Positions 22,074 through 31,745 of a stretch of DNA of 64,000 nucleotides are shown here, piece after piece. The notes beneath the pieces were generated by a model, which was given only the letters and a program-made list of their open reading frames with translations, made no database searches and was not told the origin of the DNA. The stretch spans positions 1-64,000 of the forward strand of contig PSQN01000003.1 of assembly GCA_002989075.1 (NCBI GenBank), in the 5' to 3' direction. The position numbers and the translations under genes are program-made. Position 1 is the stretch's first letter. Each line of letters opens with the position of its first letter. Source of the DNA: Arthonia radiata. Taxonomy: Eukaryota; Ascomycota; Arthoniomycetes; Arthoniales; Arthoniaceae.

Positions 22074-22609
22074 GGCTATTGAGTTTAGCTTCGGTGGTTC
22101 TCACACAGCGAGTACACGGAGAGGCTTCTGTTCAGGAATCAGCTACTTTTTACCACGTCAGCAAAGGCAATTGCAGAAACAGTTGCGAGAGGAAAGGTGT
22201 GGGAGTCTGAAGTTGGCGAAGGAAAATGCAGCCAGGAGAGATGGATGTGAAGTGAAAGAAGCTAGCTGAGGAAGAGGTGGGAGATGATGCGCAGAAGGTG
22301 GAAAGTGATCAACTTCACAGAGTGAACAATGATAGAAGAGCTCACCTGTCATCTGGAACAGCCGAATTTTACTCATCACAGAGAAGTGACCTTGAACTGA
22401 GGAGAGCCAAGCCTCAGGTGGAAAGGGAGGTATACGAGGTGGGATTGGTCAAAGCCGCAGGTTGAGTGTTGGAAGAAGTGCTCGCTGTGGTCAAGGGAGT
22501 TCTGAGGTTTGCTCGAAGGAAGCGTTCGCCGTACACGCCTTTGTGTACAAGTCAACATAGCTTGTCCTAGCGAAGCAACAGTCCATCGACTCACAGTCAG
22601 CCGTACAAT
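22074..22609. other. Intergenic, promoter of the methyltransferase
   Basis: About 540 bp between the start of the methyltransferase gene and the end of the PEP-mutase-like gene. Purine-rich on the plus strand around 22160-22300. No coding evidence beyond short shadow frames. Confidence 0.4.
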
Positions 22610-23678
22610 CTACCTCATTCCCCCATCGACGCGCGCCAAGCTCCTTCCACCAGCCTTCGCATCAAGCTCCATACACTCACCCAATCCACACAATTTGAAA
22701 GCCTCCCTGATATCGCCCTGCTTACCTTCCCTCGTCTTTCCCTCTCTCTTCAAGTACTCAAGCTCTTCACCCACGCTCCTCATAATCGGTCCCAAACAGA
22801 GCGCAGGGAAGATCATGACCCTAAAGCCCATATCCCTCGCCTCATCCACAGAGAGCGTAGGCGTAACGCCACCCGGCACCATATTCAACAACACCGGCGT
22901 CTCACCCATCTCTTTCACCACTTTCTCGCACTCCTCCCTCGTCTCCATCGCCTCAAAGAAGACCGCGTCAACACAGATCTTGACAGCTTCTTTTAATCTT
23001 TCGACTGCCTCTTCAAACCCAAAGCTCTGCCTCGCGCCCGTCCGCGCAATAATCATCATATCACTCTTCAACCCGTCTCTCGCCTGTACCGCCGCCCGCA
23101 ACCTGCTGTAAAACACCTCCCGCTCTACGATCTCCTTCCCACCCAGATGACCACACCGCTTCTCCACGACCTGGTCCTCAATGTGCAGTGCTGCGACACC
23201 GGCGCGTGCATAGGCGGCGACTGTGCGTGCCACTTGGACGGGGGAACCGTAGCCGGTGTCTGCGTCGGCGATGAGCGGGGTGGAGGGGGAGAGGGAGGCG
23301 AGGGTGGTAGCGTTGGCGATCATGTCGGATTGGGTGAGGAGGCCGAGGTCGGGGAGGCCAAGGCGGGAGAGGGATGTGCCTGCGCCTGTCTTCGTTGTGT
23401 CAGTAAGTATTGGAGATGTGCGGGGTCTGTGAAGGGTGATTTGCTTGCTCAAGTGCATGGTGTCAATGATATTGCTGGCTTGCTTGAGGGTGAAGAGAAC
23501 GCCTTCACGGCTTGGATCTGAATGGCAGGCGTACCATATACAATGCCTCTGCGCCTGAGGCAAGTGCCAGTCTCGCTGTCAGTCCATCAAAGACACCGGG
23601 ACAGACGACAAGGTGCTTGGGATCTTGAAGCAGTTGCCGCAGTCGTTGCGCACCCGTGAAGGGCGCAATTGAGGTCAT
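22610..23678 (-). CDS. Isocitrate lyase/PEP mutase family enzyme
   Basis: Two exons, 23535-23678 and 22610-23389, joined across a 145-nt phase-0 intron (GTACGC...ACGAAG); 307 aa. The junction restores ALYM-TGAGTSLSRLGLPD, the conserved family segment, which supports this splice. Further family marks are the metal-binding LIADADTGYGSP, the catalytic-loop motif KRCGHLGGK (K-[KR]-CGH), AGVAALHIEDQ and the barrel strands MMIIARTGAR and VLLNMVPGG. The N-terminus MTSIAPFTGAQRLRQLLQD fits fungal members acting on 2-methylisocitrate-, oxaloacetate- or carboxyphosphonoenolpyruvate-like substrates. No signal peptide. Exact substrate is not deducible. The single-exon reading that begins at 23563 is intron read-through. 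Confidence 0.88.
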
Positions 23679-24158
23679 AATGAAGTCTGCGCTGAGTGTG
23701 AAACAGCACTGCCTCTTTCATGGAGCTATCAAAGCAGCACAAGATGCCTTTACATCAATTCTGGCTCGGGCTGAGCAGTAAGAACGAGGTGCAAAGACCA
23801 TGTCCAACTGCGATGTGTGGACGCCATCTCGGCTTCTTCGGAAGCGATGACTTCGAGCCGCCGAGCGGCGCTGGCTCGAGGTTGTGAAATGATCGTTAAG
23901 CATTGAAAAGTCGCAAATTGTGCCGTCATGAGATTGCGGTGGGAGAGATAAAACAAAGAAGGGAGGTGGACGTTTTCCGGGAAGCTGCCAGAGACAAAAT
24001 ACCAGCACCACACATCATTGCACCCGCAAAGTTGAGCAAAACAACCAGTCAGATCTATAGATATACGACGCCTCAGCTCCAATTCAGATTCGAATGCCTA
24101 TGTACCATGCTCCAACCAGAACGCTAGATGCTAAATACACAATCCATTTTCCACACCA
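23679..24158. other. Intergenic, nothing recognised
   Basis: About 480 bp: promoter of the PEP-mutase-like gene and 3' flank of the FAD monooxygenase gene. Overlapping short frames (23718-24011 and 23750-24082, minus) have no recognisable content. Confidence 0.4.
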
Positions 24159-25727
24159 TTACTGCGCCTTGTCAGCCACTGGCGGCGAAGACAACGCAGA
24201 TGCTGTACCAGCCGCGCTGTCAACAGGCGTTCTTGCCTCAACAGCGCAGCTGGGAGAGACTGGTGCAGGCGAGGTGTGCGCTGAAGAGGTCTTGGGCGCA
24301 GACAGAGTGGTGGTCTTGGTGACAGGCTCGCCGTTTGTTTGCTGCTCAGATTGAGCAGGGACAACCGTGGGCTGCGTGGCTTGAGGACCACCCGAGCCAA
24401 TATGTGCACCGGGGCGGTACAGTGCGTTCTCCTTGAAGCTCGTCAAGATGCCGTTGAGTGTTGTCAGCTCAGCGTGAGCGGGTGCCCAGTTGTAAGCTGG
24501 CGGCATCCTATCCTCGCCGTAGGTCAGGTTGGGCAGGTAGGCACCCAATCGCTGAAGCCTCAATGTTGAGACCGTAGCGGCAACCGCGTTGAGGACGTGC
24601 ACGCCCAAATCAGTCTGCGGGCTGGCCATAGCCACAGCACCGGTGGGGATCTGTTGGATCTCATTGATGTATGGCTTGAGAATGGTCTCATAGCTCTTGA
24701 GCGCAGCCGGAATATTGTCAGGGTGGTTGCCAATCTCACCAGCAAGGACGTAAGCGCCGTAGATGGCAGCAGAGGTGGCCATGCCAGTGACGGGGGAAGG
24801 ACCGTATGCAGCATCACCAACGAAGACAATGCGGTCCCATGACCAGCTGGTCTTCATCTTGACTTGGGCAATTTCTTGGAAGTAGAAGTCATCGGCCTGC
24901 TTCATCCCTTCGAGGACACGGTGAGCCTCCCAGCCGGCGTCCGACAGCTCGAAGTACTCCTCCATGAGGTCCTTCTGTCTCCAGATGGGCCCGTTGTCCG
25001 CAGCGTCTTGCATGCGAGGGTCGTGATGGCCAGTGAGAGCGATGTAGCAGCCCATTTCAGTCTCGGAAATAGGTCGCAGAAGGATGGATCGGCCGTGGTT
25101 GGCATTGTAAAAGCGGGAGTGGTCAGCAGAGTCGGTGGGGCCTCGTGGGATGGTGAAGTATGCACAGTAGCCGCCGAGGCCGTGAGTGTCATCACGCTTT
25201 GGACGGCCAGTAACGAGCGATCGGGTGTGTGAAGCCATGCCGTCGGCACCGATGACGATGTCGAACTCCTGATCCTGGAGGCCGTTGGCAAAGGAAACGG
25301 AGACTTGGTCGTCACCCTTCTCGTCGATGTCCTTGATCCACTCGTTGTAGACCAACTTGACGTCGTCTTGGATGGAGTCTTGGAGGATGCGAGCGAGATC
25401 GGAACGGAGGATCTCGAACTCGCCCGTGAAGCCTTGGTGGTTAACATCACCAGAAGCTTCAAAGGTGGCCAAAACAGAGCCGTCGGTGCCGATCTTCTGG
25501 AGGCCCTTCTCTTGGGTGTGACAGGCCTTGATGGAGTCCTCGATGCCCATGCCCTCCATCACCATAATAGCAGGCCCACGTATATCAACGCTCTGGCCTG
25601 AGTGGCGTGGTCCCGCCTCGCGCTCAACAATAGTAACTGTAGCGCCAGCTTCAGCCAGCCAGTAAGCAGCGACATGGCCAGCGACACCACCGCCGGCGAC
25701 GAGTACATTGAGGTTGTTCTTGTGCAT
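24159..25727 (-). CDS. FAD-dependent aromatic monooxygenase-like
   Basis: Single exon; ATG at 25727 (MHKNNLNVLVAGGGVAG) is preferred because it places the dinucleotide-binding GGGVAG at residues 12-17, as usual; an upstream in-frame start would add 20 residues with no family match. 522 aa. FAD-binding motifs in order: N-terminal GxGxxG-type fold ending in VEREA, the central DG motif (FDIVIGADGMASHTRSLVTG), and the GD motif FVGDAAYGPSPVTGMATSAA. This is the PF01494/UbiH-type layout of class A flavin monooxygenases. The last about 90 residues are Thr/Ala/Ser/Pro-rich and low in complexity, an unusual extension. Divergently transcribed from an SDR gene 587 bp away, consistent with co-regulation in a small catabolic or secondary-metabolite set. 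Confidence 0.9.
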   Translation of the reverse strand: MHKNNLNVLVAGGGVAGHVAAYWLAEAGATVTIVEREAGPRHSGQSVDIRGPAIMVMEGMGIEDSIKACHTQEKGLQKIGTDGSVLATFEASGDVNHQGFTGEFEILRSDLARILQDSIQDDVKLVYNEWIKDIDEKGDDQVSVSFANGLQDQEFDIVIGADGMASHTRSLVTGRPKRDDTHGLGGYCAYFTIPRGPTDSADHSRFYNANHGRSILLRPISETEMGCYIALTGHHDPRMQDAADNGPIWRQKDLMEEYFELSDAGWEAHRVLEGMKQADDFYFQEIAQVKMKTSWSWDRIVFVGDAAYGPSPVTGMATSAAIYGAYVLAGEIGNHPDNIPAALKSYETILKPYINEIQQIPTGAVAMASPQTDLGVHVLNAVAATVSTLRLQRLGAYLPNLTYGEDRMPPAYNWAPAHAELTTLNGILTSFKENALYRPGAHIGSGGPQATQPTVVPAQSEQQTNGEPVTKTTTLSAPKTSSAHTSPAPVSPSCAVEARTPVDSAAGTASALSSPPVADKAQ

Positions 25728-26314
25728 GTTTTTTTGTGGGGTTTCTTTAGAGTAGGAGATAAAAGGACTGTGATGAATTACTGGCAAGGAAATTGGATCA
25801 GTGGTGTGGATGATGAATACGGAAAGGAAACAGATGACCGCAAGAGAACAGGACTAATAAGAAGAGAGGACCTTGCATAGTGATGTGTCTTATGTGGCCT
25901 GTTTCGCGTAAGTTTACAGGTGTTGCGAGGCTCGTCCAAACACGTCAGGGATCAAAGCGTGGAGATGCATAGGTGTTCACTGTCTGGATGAGAACGCGGG
26001 AGGCCAATCGGGGACTTTTGGCGATGGTCGCGGGTTGAGTAGGATCTATCTATGCTACTGCGAAAGTCGATGCCAGTTGTTGCGACGACGGGGCATAGCG
26101 CTGCTCGGCAAGCGAGCTGATGCTAACTATGCGATGGCAGGTGGTTGATGAATGGGTGCGAGAACGGATGGAGAAAGTGAAACAGAAGAGCATAGGGCTG
26201 GGACGACATCACGTGATAGAACACGAGCAGGGTCAGTATGACATCACCCAGGCTGACCATCAAGGTGTCATCCCATTCTTTTGTGCAACAGCTTTAATTC
26301 CTACATAAACATCC
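25728..26314. promoter_or_regulatory. Shared divergent promoter region
   Basis: A 587-bp interval between the starts of the FAD monooxygenase (minus) and the SDR (plus). It should contain both promoters. A palindromic CATCACGTGATAG sits near 26207-26219, an E-box/CACGTG-type site of the kind bound by fungal bHLH factors; functional use is inference. Confidence 0.45.
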
Positions 26315-27100
26315 ATGATGTCCCGCATTCTAATTACTGGCTCGTCAGACGGCATCGGCCTCTATGCCGCTCGTACGTTGATCTCGCAAGGGCATCAAGT
26401 CACTCTTCACGCCCGCAATGCCGACCGCGCTGCTCAGACCAAAAGCGCTGCCCCTGGAGCTGCTGGTGTCCTCGTGGGCGACATCAGCACGCTCGATGGT
26501 ATGAAGACGGTGGCAAAAGAGGCCAACAAAGCAGCGAAGCCATTTGATGTGGTGGTTCATAATGCTGGCATTGGCTCGTCAACCTCAAGCTGCGGCGACA
26601 CCTCCAGCGGTATGGCCACTATCTTCGCTGTCAACAGCCTTGCGCCCTACGTCCTCACAGCCCTCATGGCTCGTCCCAAACGCCTCGTATACACCTCCTC
26701 TGGTCTCCACAACGGCGGCGATGGCAGCTTGAAAGATGTGACGTGGACGTCTGGGCAACGTTCCTTCTCTGGCTCTCAAGGCTATGCCGACTCAAAGCTT
26801 CACAACGTCATGCTGGCCAACGCTGTCGCCCGGAGATGGAAGGACGTCGAGAGCAACTCAGTCGATCCTGGATGGGTCAAATCCAAGCTCGGCGGCCACT
26901 CCGCCATGGGATCGACTCAAGCCGGAGCAGAAACCCTTGTGGACCTTGCAAGCCCTGAGCTCAGCAAAAGCGTCGGTACTGGCCAGTACTTTTCTGGACG
27001 TAAACCTCGCCAGCCTCACCAGGCTGGAACAGACACAAAGAAACAAGACGAGCTCATGAGCATCTACGAGAAGCTCTCTGGCGTAAAGTTTCCGTCGTGA
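26315..27100 (+). CDS. Short-chain dehydrogenase/reductase
   Basis: Single exon, 261 aa. Classical SDR marks: nucleotide-binding TGSSDGIG at residues 8-15, the NAG motif in VVHNAGIG, a strand ending in LVYTSSG that carries the catalytic Ser, and the YADSK (Y-x-x-x-K) catalytic pair. The segment SVDPGWVKSKLGG after the active site matches the family's PG motif. No transmembrane segment, so a soluble NAD(P)-dependent oxidoreductase. The residue at the end of the second strand (HARN) suggests NADP preference, which is inference. Divergent from the FAD monooxygenase gene, with which it may act in the same pathway. Confidence 0.92.
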   Translation: MMSRILITGSSDGIGLYAARTLISQGHQVTLHARNADRAAQTKSAAPGAAGVLVGDISTLDGMKTVAKEANKAAKPFDVVVHNAGIGSSTSSCGDTSSGMATIFAVNSLAPYVLTALMARPKRLVYTSSGLHNGGDGSLKDVTWTSGQRSFSGSQGYADSKLHNVMLANAVARRWKDVESNSVDPGWVKSKLGGHSAMGSTQAGAETLVDLASPELSKSVGTGQYFSGRKPRQPHQAGTDTKKQDELMSIYEKLSGVKFPS

Positions 27101-27974
27101 ACGTGCAAGATTGAAGAATCAAGATCAAGACTTGACATGCTTATGGCTCAGTGTAAAAAGCCATCGTTGATGAAGAAGAAAGAGCATGTCATACTAGCAG
27201 GACCAATGTAGACATATGTCGTTGCAACTGCGACCGCTCTCTGCCCTAGAATCATCAACTAAGTTCTGACATAGCACCGTGTATGCTGTAAAATGGTTGC
27301 ATTATACTCTTCAAACTATCGTGACCTGTGGAAATAATTCTAGGCGTTGGAGTTGTAACTGGGTTGCTCAGCACCGGCACTCCAGAAGAATACCCTCAGC
27401 AGCAAATATGGTTCTAATGCTGATGACAAAGATATGTTTTGGCCTTTATATTCGCTTTTGTAGACCATGAAAATCTTTAGAAGACTGTAACGTCGAAATA
27501 CACAAAATGCGCGAGGGTTTGTCCTGGGGTCCAGTTCGCTGGGTGATACAAACAGACCTCTTAAGAACGCATGATCAGCCAAGCGCCAGCCGACCACAGC
27601 CGTAACCTTCAGTCCCAAAACCTCTACCCAATAGATCCCAGGTCCAGGCATGTTCGTGGATCGAGTGGTCCATCTAAATACATCTGCAGCCTCTACAGAC
27701 TAGCTAAGCCAAAGGGGAGAAAATTGGTGTCGATCATCCATGTCACCTTCCCAACCTGGCACCACGATATCGCTCCCTTTTCAATTGACGTCGCAAGTCG
27801 CACCCACGTGCATGATCGCATCTCACAAAAGGCTCTCAAGCGTGTTGTACTTGAAGATTCGGCCTAAAAGCCATAAAAGGCTTCGGCGCCTGCTAGAACT
27901 GCTTGATATCGCGTCGCCGGTTGCAATACAGCACCACCTCTGAGCAGACTACTTTCAAAGGCAACGCTACGGTC
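27101..27974. other. Intergenic, nothing recognised
   Basis: About 870 bp between two plus-strand genes. Only short shadow frames (27340-27651 minus, 27571-27867 plus). The last part should be the promoter of the phosphoesterase gene. Confidence 0.4.
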
Positions 27975-30201
27975 ATGATGGCCCTCCGCTTTACTCTGAT
28001 AGCAGTCACTGTCGCTGGCGTCGTCTTCGGATGCGAATCATGCACGCATCCAGAGCGAGACGTCACGCTGACCCGCAACCGACCACGCATGCAGCCAGAT
28101 GCTCAAATGGCCGTCTCACAGCCTCGAGCGCCCCTTGAGTGGGGTCAGCTCAATATACTGCACACAACAGACACGCATGGATGGCTGGAAGGTCACATCA
28201 AGGAGCAGAACTATGGAGCAGACTGGGGCGACTTCGTCAGCTTCGTAAAGGGCATGAACCAGACCGCGATGAACGCTGGTGTGGACTTGCTTGTGGTAGA
28301 CACTGGTCTGTGGCGAACAGCACAAAAGACCACCGCTGTTGCAGCTAGAGCTGACCCTCGCGAAAGGTGACTTACACGACGGTGCCGGCCTATCTGATGC
28401 AACCACGCCTAATGGAGCGATCGGCAATACACTCTTCGAGAACCTCAACTACGACATACTGACCATCGGCAACCATGAGCTCTACGTCACTGACATCGCC
28501 TACGAGACCTTCAATCAATTCAGCAAAGTCTATGGCGAACGCTACCTTACCAGCAATGTTCAGATCCTCAACCCAGTCACTAACCAATTTGAATACATTG
28601 GTCAGCAGTACCGATACTTTACTACGCAGATGGGTTTGCGCATCATGAGCTTTGGTTTTCTGTACGACTTCACTGGCAATTCCAATGTATCTCGTGTGAT
28701 TCGAGCGAACCAATCCACCACTGAGCAGTGGTTTAAAGATGCAGTGAACTTCGATCAGCCTATCGATTTGTTCATGGTGCTTGGTCACAACCCTCCGAGG
28801 CCCGGCGTGGGCGGCTCAACTATCGGTACCATTTATAACGCCATTCGCGCCCTGCGCCCTGACGTGCCCATTCAGGTCTTTGGTGGTCACACGCACGTGC
28901 GGGACTTTGTCGTCTATGATGAGATGTCCACCGGACTGGAGTCAGGACGCTACTGCGAGACGCTCGGCTTCCTTTCCATCTCCGGCTTCGAAGCTTACAA
29001 GAATATCAGTGCGAAAGGCCTGCCACATCCCACACAGCCGGCGGTGAAGGTCGCCTCACCCAACGCGACTGCTACGACGTCCTCTACCGGCGGCGCATCC
29101 TCTCAGACAGCTACGCTAGCAAAGCGGACCAACGGCCAGCTGCTCTACTCCCGCCGATATCTCGATTGGAACCGACTTACTTTCCTCTACCACACTAACA
29201 CTTCTTCACTCTCAACGACTCATTCGAGCTACATCGGCAGAAAACGCAACATCCCACGGTCCCCTTATAAGCCCGTTGTTGCGCGTCAAGATTCCTTCGG
29301 CACGCCCGAAGGTACAGCTGTCACCAACGAGATCTTCGCTGACCGTAATCAGCTCAATCTAACCGCGCTCTACGGCTGCGCACCTCAGAACTGGTGTCAA
29401 TCTTGCGCGCCGTTCCTCTCTCCTGGAAATATCTACTCCCTCTTGACGACCGCACTGCAGCAGACTGTGATCAACCCAGACCGTGCTGATAGCGCGAGGA
29501 TCATCATCCTGAACACCGGCTCTGTGCGCTTCGACCTCTTCAAAGGGCCGTTCACGTTTGATGATGCTTTCATCGTCAGTCCGTTCAATGATGTGTTCCA
29601 GTATATCCCTGACGTACCCTTTCAATACGCAACTCCACTTCTGGGTCAGCTTAACGCCGGTTCGGTCTTCAAGCGTTCTGCATCCGCTCATCCAAACCAT
29701 GAGCCACAGCTTGACAGCACAGACTTTAGTACAGCAAACGGTGTCTTCCTCAATACGCGCGAAACGTGTCCGAACCCACCCACAGCGCTCCACGGTATAG
29801 GCCGCCACGCGAAGAGATCCCTCGGCAAGATCCACAAACGTCAAACAGGTGGCCCATCGCAAATAACGCCCGGCTATGTCACGACTGACGACTTTGGTTC
29901 TGATGGCGACGACACAATCCACACCAGCATCCCACACTATCCCCAACCGAACTATTTTCAAGCGAACGCATCGTTCCCGACAGATGGCAGTACGCCAGAG
30001 ACCGTGGACGTCGTCTTCCTGGACTACTTCGCGAGCAGCGTTGTGCAATTCTTGACCGCAAACGGCGCCCAGGATATTACCACACAAAGCGTAAGTGACT
30101 ACATCAGCGGAGACTTCACGAGTAATAGCTACTTGCCGGAGTACGCTCGAGCGGCGCCGGACTGGCAGGCAAATGTGCCGAACTGTCCGATCTTACCATG
30201 A
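27975..30201 (+). CDS. Secreted 5'-nucleotidase-type phosphoesterase
   Basis: Two exons, 27975-28305 and 28367-30201; the 61-nt intron (GTCTGT...GCGAAAG) restores [13 protein letters not shown], the second metal-binding motif, which supports the splice although the donor is weak. 721 aa. The N-terminus [20 protein letters not shown] is a signal peptide. Metallophosphatase motifs in order: [14 protein letters not shown] (D-x-H), GDLHDGAG (in place of the usual GDxxDG), GNHELY and [11 protein letters not shown]-terminal domain with [19 protein letters not shown] matches the substrate-binding 5'-nucleotidase domain. Several dibasic sites (AKRTNG, RKRN, AKRS) lie in linkers. It is probably extracellular or wall-bound, releasing phosphate from nucleotides or similar esters. 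Confidence 0.9.
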
Positions 30202-30569
30202 GTCGCAGTGGCTGTGCGACAGGGTCGTCTGAATAGAAATTTGAGAATACTGCATTCAAGCTTATGATTTTCCTTGTCTTATGAGGCAATGACTCCAGTG
30301 CACGAAGCATTGACGCCAATGCTTGAGCTGTGCTTCAGTCCCATGCTATATAGTATGCTATGAGCATATACTCTGCAAAGCCCGTGCTCATCCACATAGT
30401 CGTTTACTGCACCATCCCGCACCATCTCACGCGTCCACCCTACTTTCCCCATACCAACAACAACAGCACCAGTTACTTCCTACTCGCCGCTTCCGAAACC
30501 CCAGTCACTCCCATTCCTCCTCCCACTCCCCTTCCATTATTCCTCCCACTTCCCTCCCGATTGAGACAA
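30202..30569. other. Pyrimidine-rich intergenic stretch
   Basis: Convergent 3' flanks of the phosphoesterase gene and the next minus-strand gene. From about 30410 to 30570 the plus strand is strikingly C/T-rich, with long CTCCC and TTCC runs and few G. Open frames here reflect that composition. Confidence 0.5.
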
Positions 30570-31416
30570 TCACAACTTCCCCACACCCCCACTTCCCGCC
30601 TCACCCCTCACCAACCTCGGCAACTCCACCTTCAAATACTCCACAATCGCCTCCGGCCCCTTCTCGACTTGCAAGCCCTGCGGTATCGCGTGCGTGAGGA
30701 GGTGGTCGCCTACGATAGAGCGACCGGTGGTGAAGACTTCGGAGGATTGGGCGGGGGTCCACATGGAGGCGGTGAGCTGGATTGTTAGCTTTGTTTTGAG
30801 TTTGGGGGTGGGTTGGTGCTGAGATGGTTGAAAGGGATAGTGTGCCGGAGTTGGGGGGCTGGTGTGGTGTAAGGTGATGAGGGGTGAGGTGGTGAGGGTA
30901 GGCGGGTGAGGGGTAGGAGCTTGGGTGAGGGATTAAAGGGATAGATTGGTGAGGACGACGAGAGAGAAAGAGGGTTTAAGACGAGGAGGAAAGGATGCGT
31001 TGAGAATAGTAGGAGGGGAGGAGCGCTCGGAGAAGAGGGAGGGAGTTCGGGCGAGAGATCGAAAAGGAAGACCAGACTCGGTGGGCGGAGGTAAGCAGGG
31101 ACGAGATGAGAGGGTCTGTGATGCTGAGGTGCAAGTAACGACAAAGGAAGCAAACAAGCGGCATGAAAGATGAGTGTATCACGATTAGAGGTAAAGGGAG
31201 CGAGACATTACATACTAGTATATCCGGTCTCAAGTCCTCCACCTTTCCCTCTACCTCCTCCAGTGATGCGGCGTTTCCTACGTGCTCTAGCAAAACTTTA
31301 TCGCTATCTTTAAGCTCTTGTGCAACGCGACCAACTAATCTGAAGGCCCGCTCGGGTACCTTGTTGACTGTCATGAGGCGGAACGGTGCGCCCGAGGGGG
31401 TGGTGGTCGGTGCCAT
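30570..31416 (-). CDS. Small two-exon protein of unknown function
   Basis: Exons 31216-31416 and 30570-30776, joined over an unusually long 439-nt phase-0 intron (GTATGT...ATCCAG); 135 aa. The joined protein reads MAPTTTPSGAPFRLMTVNKV..., KVLLEHVGNAASLEEVEGKV, then LTASMWTPAQSSEVFTTGRS and HAIPQGLQVEKGPEAIVEYL. Both halves are compositionally normal, whereas the intron is G/A-biased low-complexity sequence full of spurious frames. No signal peptide or membrane span. The sequence looks like a conserved soluble domain, but I cannot name the family. Divergent from the DUF3500 gene that starts 330 bp away. Confidence 0.7.
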
Positions 31417-31745
31417 GGATGGGCGGCGATGGTGTAGCTTCCTCGGGTAGTTTGGCACAAGTAAAATGCAGTCGCCGCTTGTGAATGTCGTTTGCTGGCC
31501 GCCTCGAGTGGTGGTTTTGCTTTAATCAGAGCATGTCAAGATGCAAGGCTTCTACCTCTTCCAAAGATGCTCGGCAATCGGATCGGATGACCCAAAAGGC
31601 AGGCCGGAAGAAGCTCGACCGAACTGGAAGCCGAGATGCTTGCCGGCGGTGAGAGCTTCGATGTCAACCTCAGCAAAGCACCCTTTTCTTTCAGAACACG
31701 AAAGCCTGCTGATGAGCCTCAACCTAGGCATCAGCTGTTCTCAGG
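31417..31745. promoter_or_regulatory. Divergent intergenic region
   Basis: 329 bp between the start of the small unknown gene (minus) and the DUF3500 gene (plus), so both promoters lie here. No specific site recognised. Confidence 0.4.

Noticed and set aside
22509-23111. 200-codon plus-strand frame
   Set aside because: Antisense to the isocitrate-lyase/PEP-mutase-type gene, whose motifs are unmistakable.
29359-30087. 242-codon minus-strand frame in the phosphoesterase gene
   Set aside because: Antisense to a confident metallophosphoesterase exon; no recognisable content.
30323-30788. Pro/Ser/His/Thr-rich plus-strand frames
   Set aside because: Produced by the pyrimidine-rich composition of the stretch and partly antisense to the small two-exon gene.
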